The notes under the pieces: model-generated
What the model was told of the DNA's origin: nothing
Databases searched by the model: none
What the model saw: only the letters and a program-made list of their open reading frames with translations
Origin: Phycisphaerales bacterium
GTDB taxonomy: Bacteria; Planctomycetota; Phycisphaerae; Phycisphaerales; SM1A02
Direction: 5' to 3'
Length of the DNA stretch: 49,108 nt
NCBI GenBank assembly: GCA_030748575.1
Contig: JASMLR010000013.1
Location: 1 to 49,108, forward strand
Part shown: positions 8,393 through 16,557 of the stretch, in pieces
Position numbering within the stretch: the first letter of the stretch is position 1
Layout of the letters: every line of letters starts with the position of its first letter
Program-made: the position numbers and the translations under genes

Positions 8393-9115
8393 ATGAGCAT
8401 TCAGTGGTTGGTGCCAACCCTCATCTCAACATCTGTGGCGACGCTCGCCTACGGTTCGCCCGTGCAGGGTCTTTGCGTCGAGATCGTTGAGAATGATCTC
8501 ACCCAAGGTGAGATCACCTATCGATGCTACGTCAACCTCGATGCAGGCGCAAGAATCGAATCGGTGTTCGGCAACTCACAGAGTCCGCTGACGATCAGAC
8601 CTCGCTCTGGGAGGAGTTTCTATCAGAACCCCTATGGCGGCCCGACATCGCAATACATCAACCCGGCCTTTCTCCCGCTGGTCCCATCACTGCAGTGGGA
8701 TTCATTCGTCACCATCGGCAGCCTGAATATTCTGGGATCGCCGTTCGCGGACAACAACCTGACGGACTTTGGTATCAGTTGGGCTTCATTTGAAGCGGGG
8801 AGTGATTTGGATGTCGATAATGGATCGTGGTTCATCGGCCCGAACGACGCGCAAGGGCAGGAACTGAATGGATCGGTGTTGATCGGACAGTTCACCGTCA
8901 TCAATGGCAACGGCAACGCCTGGTCTGATCTTGAAATCAATGTCAGCTTGCAAGGAACCGATGCGAATGGCGATGCCTGGCAAATGCTTGGATTGACATG
9001 GGTGCCCGCGCCGAGTGCCATCGCCATCTTCGGTTTGCTCGCCATCCAACCACGAAGGCGCCGCCACGCCTCATGCACCGATGATCTCAATCGACGGCCT
9101 GCTCAACATCGATGA
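8393..9115 (+). CDS. Secreted protein with a new shared exoprotein domain and PEP-CTERM-like tail
   Basis: 240 residues. The ATG at 8393 follows GGGAG with good spacing, and a signal peptide covers about residues 1-21. Residues about 45-200 match, motif by motif, the N-terminal domain of the large exoprotein at 33750: SFYQN (75-79), PSLQWDSFVTIG (98-109), FEAGSDLDVDNGSWF (133-147) and a closing strand near 165-200. Residues 205-225 (PAPSAIAIFGLLAIQPRRRR) form a PEP-CTERM-like membrane anchor and Arg cluster. The last residues (CTDDLNRRPAQHR) look like a dockerin start that has shifted out of frame, since the rest of a dockerin repeat follows in another frame up to 9155. The protein is probably exported and surface-processed, with unknown ligand or activity. 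The frame end at 9115 may therefore be secondary. Confidence 0.8.
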   Translation: MSIQWLVPTLISTSVATLAYGSPVQGLCVEIVENDLTQGEITYRCYVNLDAGARIESVFGNSQSPLTIRPRSGRSFYQNPYGGPTSQYINPAFLPLVPSLQWDSFVTIGSLNILGSPFADNNLTDFGISWASFEAGSDLDVDNGSWFIGPNDAQGQELNGSVLIGQFTVINGNGNAWSDLEINVSLQGTDANGDAWQMLGLTWVPAPSAIAIFGLLAIQPRRRRHASCTDDLNRRPAQHR

Positions 9116-9155
9116 TCTGCTCGGCATGCTGAATGCATGGGGACCCTGCCAATAG
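9081..9155 (+). pseudogene. Out-of-frame dockerin repeat behind the 8393 gene
   Basis: In the frame beginning at 9081 the DNA reads ...DGLLNIDDLLGMLNAWGPCQ and then TAG at 9153-9155, which is the second part of a dockerin-type EF-hand. The first part, DDLN, lies in the frame of the preceding gene at 9080-9091. Only one base separates the Asn codon from the Asp codon where a full codon is expected (D-x-N-x-D-G). A loss of two bases would explain it. It could be a real mutation or an assembly error. Confidence 0.65.
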
Positions 9156-9173
9156 CCGGCCCGGGGTCGCCAG

Positions 9174-11195
9174 TCAGTTGGCTCGGCCGGGGCGGGCCCG
9201 GGTGAGTTCAGCAACGGTGCCCGCGGGTCTGCCAGTCAGTTGCGCGTACTTCAGCAGGTACTGAACAATCGTCGTCATGACCGTCGCATGTGACCACGTG
9301 AGCGGGCTCACGCTGATCGGCGCCCCGGTATAGGGGTCGAACTGCTCGGCAAGCACGCCCGACTCCAATGCCTTCGAGCGGGTCCATTCCAGCCTCGGCA
9401 CCACAGCCTCGAGTTGCTCAACCGTGGTTGCCGTTGCAATGTCGTACTGCCCCAGCCACAACGTGCAGATGGCCCACGGATTTCCAGGCACACGCTGCGT
9501 GTCCACAGACTCAACCTGGTGGTAGTAGTCGTTCTCGTAGCGAGCGACGCCACCCACACCGGTCGACACGGTCAGCCGCTCTCGGAGCGCCTTCATGTGA
9601 GACGCAACCTTCGAGTCCCTGGCCGGCAACGCATCGAAGGCAAAGAGACCCCAGGCACTCGCATCGAGTGTCATGTCGTGCGTGTAACTGCCGTCCTCCT
9701 GAAGCACCACCATGCGGGCGAAGTGACCAGCGGACTCACTCCACATGTGCTCGACCATCGCCTGTCGCATCTGGTCGGCTGCGGCGCGATAGCGAGCGCT
9801 CTCCTCAGCCGCGCCGAAGTCGTCTGCGAAGTCGCGGGCTGCTTCAAGCGCTCCAAGACAGGTCGCAACCGTAAAGAGGTGCACGCCGTGCCGCTCTTCC
9901 CACAAGTCCCAACTCGGAAGCGGCAGGCCATTGTGATCACGAAACGACATGATCCACTCTGCCGGCAGCGTGACCAGATCGCGGTGCATCTCCCGAATGA
10001 ACTCGACGTCACGGAAGACCTCAAAGTGCCTCCGCAGAGCCCACAACACCAGAGCGGTCTCGTCCTGCTGAATGGGCAGACTCGTCTTGCCGTCCTTCAG
10101 CCACGGGTGCCAGCTGCTTGCGAGCGTTCCCGTCGGGTTGTACTTGTGAAGAAAGTAGCCCTCGGGCTCGATCACCCGCTGGCAGAACCGGAAGAAACGC
10201 CGCGACAACTCGCTGTGGCCGGACAGAATCAAAGCGTGACTGCACAATGCACCGTCCCGCGGCCACATGTAGGAGTAGGTGTCCCCGGCGAAGTGGGTGA
10301 TGTCCGTGTCATTCGCGGCAATGATCGCGCCGCCATGATCGACCTGAGTCCGCAGAATCAACTCGCTCCGTACATAGTGATCCCGCAGGGGCTCAGGAAG
10401 CGGCGAGAAATCCAGCGGCTCCTTGCAGGCCCACAATCTCCAATACGCCTCCGTGCGGCGGATCATTCGCTCAGCCGTTCGGTCCAACACCTTCTGGTTG
10501 AGGTCCCTCGCTGCCTTGTAAGACTCGCCAGCGGCGATCCAGTACACCAGATGCTCTTCACCACCGCCCTGCAGCTTCAAGTCAAACCCGATCGTCGAAT
10601 CCACCGAGCCCTGCGAAATCGCACTGCGCACAAGTTGCCCGTCTTCCGCATCACGCCACGTTCCCTCGGCCTTGCCGAGCCGCTTGGTCCCGGTGGCAAA
10701 GTGGTCGATGCCGCACTTCCGGCTGTCACAACCGTTCACCAGAAAGTACGTGCCGTCCTTGTAGTGCACCAGACCCATGGACTTCGGGTCATAATTGACC
10801 GTGTCACCGACTCGGAAACCGCCGATCGAAATGTCGTGGTGAAAGAACACCCGAACCTCCCGCGGTGTGCCACGCAGGTCTCGCACGCGGATTGACCGCA
10901 GATACACGGGGTTGTTGTAGTCGACTGCGTCCTCACAGTGCAGTTCCAGACCCAGGCGATCGTGGCGAAGCGTCACCTCGGTGACCATGGTGTCGGGCTT
11001 GTAGCGAAGGTCGCGGCTCCAGCCATCCTCCTGCACCCAGGCAAAGTCGCCGTCCGCCCAGACCCCGAAGTGCTGCACATGGCCACCCGTGTGATTCGGC
11101 ATCCCGACATGGGGCCAGTACAGATCGCGGATCCGATAGTCCCGATCAAAGGTCACGAGCATGTCGCCGTTCCCGACCGGGATATCGCGTGGCAT
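9174..11195 (-). CDS. Glycoside hydrolase family 15 (glucoamylase-like)
   Basis: 673 residues. GH15 enzymes release glucose from the ends of alpha-glucans, or cleave related glucosides such as trehalose or dextran, by inversion. The N-terminal beta-sandwich (residues about 1-260) begins PRDIPVGNGDMLVTFDRDY. The (alpha/alpha)6 barrel follows (TYSYMWPRDGALCSHALI). The likely catalytic acid is a Glu in SWDLWEERHG near residue 430. The likely base is the Glu in GVLAEQFDPYTG near residue 617. The ATG at 11195 has GAGGGAGG six bases upstream. There is no signal peptide, so it is probably cytoplasmic, working on glycogen-like or imported glucans. It starts 12 bases after pyrB ends and is likely co-transcribed with it. 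Exact substrate cannot be told. Confidence 0.92.
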   Translation of the reverse strand: MPRDIPVGNGDMLVTFDRDYRIRDLYWPHVGMPNHTGGHVQHFGVWADGDFAWVQEDGWSRDLRYKPDTMVTEVTLRHDRLGLELHCEDAVDYNNPVYLRSIRVRDLRGTPREVRVFFHHDISIGGFRVGDTVNYDPKSMGLVHYKDGTYFLVNGCDSRKCGIDHFATGTKRLGKAEGTWRDAEDGQLVRSAISQGSVDSTIGFDLKLQGGGEEHLVYWIAAGESYKAARDLNQKVLDRTAERMIRRTEAYWRLWACKEPLDFSPLPEPLRDHYVRSELILRTQVDHGGAIIAANDTDITHFAGDTYSYMWPRDGALCSHALILSGHSELSRRFFRFCQRVIEPEGYFLHKYNPTGTLASSWHPWLKDGKTSLPIQQDETALVLWALRRHFEVFRDVEFIREMHRDLVTLPAEWIMSFRDHNGLPLPSWDLWEERHGVHLFTVATCLGALEAARDFADDFGAAEESARYRAAADQMRQAMVEHMWSESAGHFARMVVLQEDGSYTHDMTLDASAWGLFAFDALPARDSKVASHMKALRERLTVSTGVGGVARYENDYYHQVESVDTQRVPGNPWAICTLWLGQYDIATATTVEQLEAVVPRLEWTRSKALESGVLAEQFDPYTGAPISVSPLTWSHATVMTTIVQYLLKYAQLTGRPAGTVAELTRARPGRAN

Positions 11196-11207
11196 AGAGA
11201 GCCTCCC

Positions 11208-12170
11208 TCAGGCGCCGAGTTGTTCAAGCAGGACGGCCATCCTGACCGCAACACCGCAGGTGACCTGATCCATGATCAGGCTCCGGGGACCATCGGCCGT
11301 TTCATCATCTAACTCCAGCCCCCGATTGATGGGGCCCGGGTGCATGACGACCGCGTGCTCCGGAAGCATGGCAGCACGGGCGGCGGTCAACCCGTACATG
11401 GCCGGGTAGTCGCCGGTGATCGCTGCGCCACGCTCAAACTGCACGCGTAGCATCATGGCGGCGTCGAGGTGCGGCAGCGCGGCATCAAGATCGTGGCAGA
11501 CTCGCACGTCGCCACGCCCTTCACCCTCCAGGCCGTCCAGAAGCCCCTCGAGTGACGCGGGCACCATCGCTGGGGGTCCAATGAACACCACGTCGCCACC
11601 GAGACACGTCGCAGCGTACGCGGCCGACCGGGCCACTCTGCTGTGAACGACATCCCCCGTGATCCCGATGGTTCGGCCCGACAAGTCGGTCGTACCGATG
11701 GACCTCGTGAGCGCAAGCATGTCAAGCAGTCCCTGCGTCGGATGCTCGCATGTGCCATCGCCCGCGTTGATCACCGGGCAGGAGACATGGCGGGCAATCA
11801 GGTGCGAACCACCACTTGCGTTGCACCGCAGGACAATGGCGTCCACCCCCATGGCGGCGACGTTTCGAGCCGTGTCTACCAGCGACTCACCCTTGCTTGC
11901 GCTGCTGGTGCCTCCAAGCAGGTCGACCGTCTGGGCGCCAAGACGCCGCGCCGCGACCGTGAAGGAGACGCGAGTTCGTGTTGAGTTCTCCAGAAAGAGG
12001 TTCGCGATGAGTCGCCCCTCGAGCGGCGCAGCGGCGGCCTCCGCGCCTTCAACGACGGGCAGCAACATCGCCGCCGACTCCAGCAGCCCGAGGAGCCGCT
12101 CACGAGGAACGTCCCGAAGGCCGAGCAGGTGCCGCGTGGTTGCGTTGGTCATCGTCATCCGAAGCGGCAT
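11208..12170 (-). CDS. pyrB: Aspartate carbamoyltransferase catalytic subunit
   Basis: 320 residues. It joins carbamoyl phosphate and aspartate in the second step of pyrimidine synthesis, in the cytoplasm. The carbamoyl-phosphate loop ENSTRTRVSF is intact, as are the HPTQGLLD motif (carbamoyl phosphate and aspartate sites) and MHPGPINRG near the end. The start is uncertain. A GTG at 12191 would overlap the upstream stop by four bases, and ATGs lie at 12170, 12158 and 12152. Family members usually have only a few residues before RHLLGL, which favours the shorter starts, so I use 12170 as a compromise. It sits downstream of the cytochrome gene and upstream of the GH15 gene. No pyrI or pyrC is adjacent. 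Confidence 0.93.
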   Translation of the reverse strand: MPLRMTMTNATTRHLLGLRDVPRERLLGLLESAAMLLPVVEGAEAAAAPLEGRLIANLFLENSTRTRVSFTVAARRLGAQTVDLLGGTSSASKGESLVDTARNVAAMGVDAIVLRCNASGGSHLIARHVSCPVINAGDGTCEHPTQGLLDMLALTRSIGTTDLSGRTIGITGDVVHSRVARSAAYAATCLGGDVVFIGPPAMVPASLEGLLDGLEGEGRGDVRVCHDLDAALPHLDAAMMLRVQFERGAAITGDYPAMYGLTAARAAMLPEHAVVMHPGPINRGLELDDETADGPRSLIMDQVTCGVAVRMAVLLEQLGA

Positions 12171-12187
12171 GCTACCGCCCGCGGGGC

Positions 12188-14098
12188 TCACCCGAAGTAG
12201 GCGAGCATCAACAGCAGATCGTCCACGCCCACCTCACCGTCTCCGTTCAGGTCGGCCGGGCAGCCCCCGCACGAACCCCAGTGGGAGAGCAGAATCAGCA
12301 GATCGTCCACGCCGACCACGCCGTCGCCGTCCAGATCGCCAGGCGTGTCCTCGAATGGATCAATGTCAATCGACACAGCATCCATCACCACCGGCGGCGA
12401 CATGCCACGCGCGACATAGGCGTCCCACGCAATCTGGCCGCGGTTGTCGGTGACGTTGGCGTCCCTGAGGAACTCCATCAGGTCCCGGGTCGTCGTCTGG
12501 AAGTAGAGCGTCGTGACCGCCGTCTCCGCGTCAGCCGGGATCTCAAAGACCGTGTCCGACCAGTGCTGCCCATCGGCGTAATAGGCGCCGACCGGGGCCG
12601 CATGAATGGCCTCGAAGGCCGCGTTGGTGAAGCCGACGGGCGGGATGCGATTGTCGATCAGGTACTCGTCACAGAGCACCAAGTGGTAGGACTCGCCGGC
12701 CTCGACGCCGGTCAGGTCGGCCACCTCCTCCGATACGCCGAGCTTCGCTTCCCAAACCTGCGTGCTCGCTTCGTCAAGCGTGGCCGTCAGCCAGTTGTAT
12801 GCGCCCAGTTCCTCAATGGCCGCTCCGTCGCCATCGAGGTACTGCACGTTCAACCACATGCGGCGGCCTTCGGGCATCCCGGTGGGCAACTTGTGGCCCG
12901 ACCAGTTCGTGACGCGAATCTCAAGTTGGCCGCCGTTCTGCACCACATCCATGTCGCTGGCCGCGGCGAGCATGTCGGCGGTCCGCTGCATGGATCGGTC
13001 CACGATGTCGTCGGTGAGCGCGGTGTATTGGGGGTCGTACAGATCATGCACGGCACCGATCACCCAGGTATTGCCGCCGGCAAAGCTGTGAACGTCCAGA
13101 TCGTCCCGCGCCCCAATCTCCGGCAGGTACCAGAAACTGCAGTTTGCGCCGTGCGTCTTGGGCATATGGCAGTCCTGGCAGGACTTCATGACGCCGTCCG
13201 GGTGCCCGTCGCCGCCAAATCGGCCGTCGGGAAAGGCCACGCCATCTGCTGCGAACTCGCTGTTGAGCCACTCGCTGTAGGTCCGCTGCTCGGGGAACAT
13301 GTGATACGTGTTCTGCGTGGGGTGCGCCGCATCAAGGCTGTTGAGCTCGAACTTCTCGGTCGATTCGTTGTATGAGAAAACGGGGTTCCCCAGATCGTGG
13401 CACGGGCCGCAGATGCTCGCCTCCATGTGGTGGGGCGAGTACCAGATCTGCGACGCGCCGTGCATATTGATGCCGACGTCGTCGAGCGGCCCTCGACGAT
13501 CGTCCACCGGATCAAGAATGAACCGCCCGTTGCCCGGGAAGGCGGGGTCCGGGTACGTGCCCGCGTCCAGGAGCGACTGCAGGATGTCTTCATCCTGCGC
13601 CGGGTTGTCCATCGATGCGATGGGGTCCACCATTCGATGGCAGAAACTGCAGGTGATGCCGTCATAGTCATCCGGGGCCCAGAGGGCGTCCAGATCTCCG
13701 CCGCTGCTCCGCCCTTCCACCCAGCCCTTGGGCGAGTGGCAGCGGATGCAATACTCGCCCGCGCCGGCTGCGTCCTGATTGGCAATGACGACGGCGGCCT
13801 GCCAGACCGGGTCACGGACCGACTGGGCCATCATGGTGCCGGCCCAGTTGATGTGCGGCGATGTAATCTCGTCCGGGTTGTCGTCGTCTTCGAAGTTGTG
13901 GCAACTGAGGCAGTTCCAGGACTCGGTGAAGACCTGCAGGCCCTCCGGCTCCGGCTGGGTACCGGGCTGGTAGAAGTCGGCGGCCGTCGTCGGCACCTGC
14001 ACCTGGTCGGCCGTGGCAACGCCGGACAGCGGGATCACCATGCCGAAGGCTGCGACCCCTCGGGCCACACCCCGCATCACTCCGGTCTGCTGTTGCAC
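12188..14098 (-). CDS. Secreted pentaheme cytochrome c with C-terminal dockerin pair
   Basis: 636 residues from a GTG at 14098, chosen for its GAGGGAG site nine bases upstream; the ATG at 14077 has a poorly spaced site. A short signal peptide (hydrophobic core ending VATA before DQ) fits export. Five CxxCH heme-binding motifs occur: CLSCH 64-68, CIRCH 118-122, CSFCH 151-155, CGPCH 231-235 and CQDCH 308-312. Further His residues could be distal ligands. The central part has a GHKLPTGMPEGRR stretch typical of multiheme proteins of the cytochrome c554 or DmsE-like group. The C-terminus has two dockerin-type calcium loops: GDLDGDGVVGVDDLLILL, then a second ending LLLMLAYFG. It is probably a periplasmic or surface electron-transfer protein. 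The partner is unknown. A lipoprotein gene diverges from its upstream side. Confidence 0.9.
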   Translation of the reverse strand: MQQQTGVMRGVARGVAAFGMVIPLSGVATADQVQVPTTAADFYQPGTQPEPEGLQVFTESWNCLSCHNFEDDDNPDEITSPHINWAGTMMAQSVRDPVWQAAVVIANQDAAGAGEYCIRCHSPKGWVEGRSSGGDLDALWAPDDYDGITCSFCHRMVDPIASMDNPAQDEDILQSLLDAGTYPDPAFPGNGRFILDPVDDRRGPLDDVGINMHGASQIWYSPHHMEASICGPCHDLGNPVFSYNESTEKFELNSLDAAHPTQNTYHMFPEQRTYSEWLNSEFAADGVAFPDGRFGGDGHPDGVMKSCQDCHMPKTHGANCSFWYLPEIGARDDLDVHSFAGGNTWVIGAVHDLYDPQYTALTDDIVDRSMQRTADMLAAASDMDVVQNGGQLEIRVTNWSGHKLPTGMPEGRRMWLNVQYLDGDGAAIEELGAYNWLTATLDEASTQVWEAKLGVSEEVADLTGVEAGESYHLVLCDEYLIDNRIPPVGFTNAAFEAIHAAPVGAYYADGQHWSDTVFEIPADAETAVTTLYFQTTTRDLMEFLRDANVTDNRGQIAWDAYVARGMSPPVVMDAVSIDIDPFEDTPGDLDGDGVVGVDDLLILLSHWGSCGGCPADLNGDGEVGVDDLLLMLAYFG

Positions 14099-14225
14099 TG
14101 ATACACGCTCCCTCTTCGCCCGCTTCGCGGCCCGACGGTCTCCCAAAGGTCCCTTGAAGACGTTCAACCGTACTTGGGATCGGCCTCTGGTCAATACCGG
14201 ACCCACGAATCTGCTCACCAATGGG

Positions 14226-14231
14226 TAGACT
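14226..14231 (+). promoter_or_regulatory. -10 box (TAGACT) abutting the 14240 start
   Basis: TAGACT preceded by GG, ending eight bases before the ATG at 14240. No ribosome binding site lies between. This spacing implies transcription starting at or next to the A of the start codon. Confidence 0.55.
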
Positions 14232-14239
14232 CGGCCCGG

Positions 14240-14908
14240 ATGACCATTCGCTCCATCACGATCCTCGGATTCATCTGCTTTGCAACTGGCTGCTCGGCCC
14301 ATCGGGGCCCGGAGCTGGTGACCGTGCAGCCGGACCAGTATGAGGCCGCTTTTTCGACCGCGGTCGAACTGGTCAGAGCCGGCGGGTGGGAGCCCGAGTT
14401 CATGGACCGACGCAGCGGCGTCATCGAGTCGGGCCCGGTGCAGGCCGGATCGCTGCTGGAGCCCTGGCACCTCCAGACGGAGGACATGCCCACCATCGTC
14501 GAAAACACGCTTTCAAAGACCCGTACGCGGGTTCGCATCGAGTTTCGGCCCGCCAAAGAGGTCGCGCTGGCCCACACCGGACGGACCGACGTCGAGCCAG
14601 CCGACTTCCTCGGCACCAGAGACATGCCCGACCTCACCGCCTCGGATGGGCCGCTGGACCTGCGAGCCTGGGTATTCGTGGAGCATGGGCACCGGCCCGA
14701 CATCATGCGGAGTACCTGGATGCCCAGCCTGACCGCCAGCCCCCGCCGAACCGGCTTCGACAGCACGTGGGAGCAGCCCCCGAGCGGCGAATTCTGGATT
14801 CCGACCAGCCGCGACCGGTCGGCCGAGCGAAAGCTCCTGGGGGCGATCGAAGCGGCCATGCAGGCGGGCCAGCCCGCCCAGACCCCACCCCCGCGGGCCG
14901 CCGGATAG
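14240..14908 (+). CDS. Lipoprotein of unknown function
   Basis: 222 residues. The ATG at 14240 gives a short lipoprotein signal (ITILGFICFATGC, Cys 18). The mature part begins SAHRGPELVTVQPDQYEAAF, followed by A-V-E-L-V-R-A-G-G-W, which resembles the start of planctomycete lipoproteins that process variable-length data in an alpha/beta fold. A stretch with R-R-S-G-V-I-E-S-G-P may be a strand-turn. The C-terminus is Ala/Pro-rich. No catalytic residues are evident. The start is likely leaderless, because a TAGACT box ends eight bases before it. It diverges from the cytochrome gene over 141 bases. Confidence 0.8.
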   Translation: MTIRSITILGFICFATGCSAHRGPELVTVQPDQYEAAFSTAVELVRAGGWEPEFMDRRSGVIESGPVQAGSLLEPWHLQTEDMPTIVENTLSKTRTRVRIEFRPAKEVALAHTGRTDVEPADFLGTRDMPDLTASDGPLDLRAWVFVEHGHRPDIMRSTWMPSLTASPRRTGFDSTWEQPPSGEFWIPTSRDRSAERKLLGAIEAAMQAGQPAQTPPPRAAG

Positions 14909-14960
14909 CCCTCACGCCGCCGAGCTCGGGCTGGCGGCTTGCCTCAGGCCGGACCAGTGG

Positions 14961-14966
14961 TAGGCT
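14961..14966 (+). promoter_or_regulatory. Putative -10 box (TAGGCT) of the subtilase pair
   Basis: TAGGCT preceded by GG, about 43 bases ahead of the ATG at 15010, with GAGGAG (14993-14998) in the leader. Confidence 0.45.
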
Positions 14967-15009
14967 GAAGCGTTGGTCTGTGCCAGGGGTGTGAGGAGTG
15001 CGATTCACG

Positions 15010-16557
15010 ATGCGAGGCGTCACAGCGGCGACGGCCGCTGCCATGCTGACAACAGCCTGCCTGGCCGACTACCGCGCGTGGATCGGCTGGGACGCGCTGG
15101 TCGAACGTATCGGGCTGGAGAACGTCCCGACCGGCGCGGACGTCATTGTCGGCCAGGTCGAGGCGGCCAACACCAACGGGTACTACGTGCCGGACGCAGC
15201 CAACGCCGAGTTTGACGGCAAGTACATCATCCGCCGATCGGGCGGGTCAGCCATGCCCTCCAGCCACGCCACGGGCGTCGGCAAACGGTTGTACGGTCTG
15301 GACACCAGCATCGCGCCGGGCGTCTGGTTCATCAACGTCTTTGAGGCCAACGACTGGGTTCAAGGCGGGTTTCTCAACGTCGGGGCCGGCCCGAGCACAC
15401 CCCCCGAGGACGCGATTGGCGCCCAGAAAGTCTGGAGCCACTCCTGGGTCGGATCATTTGGCAATGCCACCTACGACGTGGAAGCGCTTCGGCGACTGGA
15501 CTGGACCATCGAGCGTGACGACTCCGTGTACACGGTCGGGCTGAACAACGGCGGCGAGCAGATGCCGCTGCTGGCGTACGCCTACAACGCCATCAGCGTC
15601 GGACGCCGCGACGGTGACCACGCAGCCGGCGACGTCCCCGCTGGTTTCGAAGGCGAAGGCCGCATGATGCCCGACATCACCGGCCCCGAGTACACGACGA
15701 GCAACTCGACCCCCATCGTCGCCGCCTCCGTCGCGATGCTTGTCGAGATGGTGCGAACGGACGACACCCTGCACAGCGACGGTGAACAGCCTGAAGTGCT
15801 CAAGGCCGTGCTCATGGCGGCAGCCAGACACCAGGGCGTGGATGGCGCCGACTGGACAAACAACGCCCCGCAATCCGGGCCCGATCGTGGATGGACCGCC
15901 CGACCGTTGGATGAGTCGGTCGGCGCGGGACATCTGCATATCGACCACGCGCATGAAACGCTCTCGGGCGGCCGCGTCTCCCCCGCCGCCAACGCGCAGG
16001 CGGCCCCCTCGGCCGGCATGCACGGGTGGTCCTTCGAGCAGGCAGATGCCGATGATCAGATGTGGTGGCGGTTCACGCTCCCAGAGGGCGCGGCCAAGTT
16101 CGCGGTCTCGGCTGCCTGGAACCGCGTCGTTCCGTCCAACTTCGGTCAGGCCGCAGTCGCTGACTTCGACCTTGAACTCTTCACCGAAGTGGACGGCGCA
16201 GCGGTACCGCTCGTGGGCGATGACGTGGCCTTTGGCGGAGGCAATGTCGCCAGCGCCAGTGAAGTGGACAACGTCGAACACCTCTGGATCACCGACCTTG
16301 CAGCAGGCGACTACCTCCTGGTGGCCACACGCGTCGACGGCGGCGGGGATCCGGCGGCCGTGGCCCTGGCCTGGTGGAACAACGGCGACGCCCCGGACGT
16401 CCCCGGAGACCTCGATGGAGACGGGCTGGTCGGCGTCGATGACCTGTTGATTCTGTTGTCCCAGTGGGGCGACTGCGGGGGCTGCGCGGGTGATCTCGAC
16501 GGCGACTCCGTCGTTGGCGTCGACGATCTGCTTACCCTGATCGCCCTCTTCTCATGA
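15010..16557 (+). CDS. Secreted subtilase-like (S8 fold) protein with dockerin pair, first of two
   Basis: 515 residues. The ATG at 15010 has GAGGAG 11 bases upstream, and the short signal peptide ends near CLA before DYRAW. The body follows the order of a subtilisin-type serine protease. A strand VIVGQVEA carries Glu 51 where the family has its catalytic Asp. SSHATGVG carries His 86 at the catalytic His. GLNNGG (Asn 179-180) sits at the oxyanion Asn, followed by AYNAISVGRRDG. PDITGPEYTTSNSTPIVAAS carries Ser 231 at the catalytic Ser. LKAVLMAAA and GAGHLHIDHAH complete the fold. A jelly-roll-like C-terminal domain (DNVEHLWI) and a dockerin pair follow. Activity is uncertain because of Asp to Glu. 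The downstream gene overlaps by four bases (ATGA) and is a paralog. Confidence 0.85.
   Translation: MRGVTAATAAAMLTTACLADYRAWIGWDALVERIGLENVPTGADVIVGQVEAANTNGYYVPDAANAEFDGKYIIRRSGGSAMPSSHATGVGKRLYGLDTSIAPGVWFINVFEANDWVQGGFLNVGAGPSTPPEDAIGAQKVWSHSWVGSFGNATYDVEALRRLDWTIERDDSVYTVGLNNGGEQMPLLAYAYNAISVGRRDGDHAAGDVPAGFEGEGRMMPDITGPEYTTSNSTPIVAASVAMLVEMVRTDDTLHSDGEQPEVLKAVLMAAARHQGVDGADWTNNAPQSGPDRGWTARPLDESVGAGHLHIDHAHETLSGGRVSPAANAQAAPSAGMHGWSFEQADADDQMWWRFTLPEGAAKFAVSAAWNRVVPSNFGQAAVADFDLELFTEVDGAAVPLVGDDVAFGGGNVASASEVDNVEHLWITDLAAGDYLLVATRVDGGGDPAAVALAWWNNGDAPDVPGDLDGDGLVGVDDLLILLSQWGDCGGCAGDLDGDSVVGVDDLLTLIALFS

Noticed and set aside
9169-9242. 12-base direct repeat GCCAGTCAGTTG at 9169-9180 and 9231-9242
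   Set aside because: Both copies lie in the end of the GH15 gene and are too short to argue for an insertion target or attachment site.
9414-10895. Plus-strand open frame of 493 codons opposite GH15
   Set aside because: No motif, no start signal, and exactly antisense to a clear GH15 gene.
12140-13375. Plus-strand frame of 411 codons opposite the cytochrome
   Set aside because: Antisense to the pentaheme cytochrome; no recognisable protein features.
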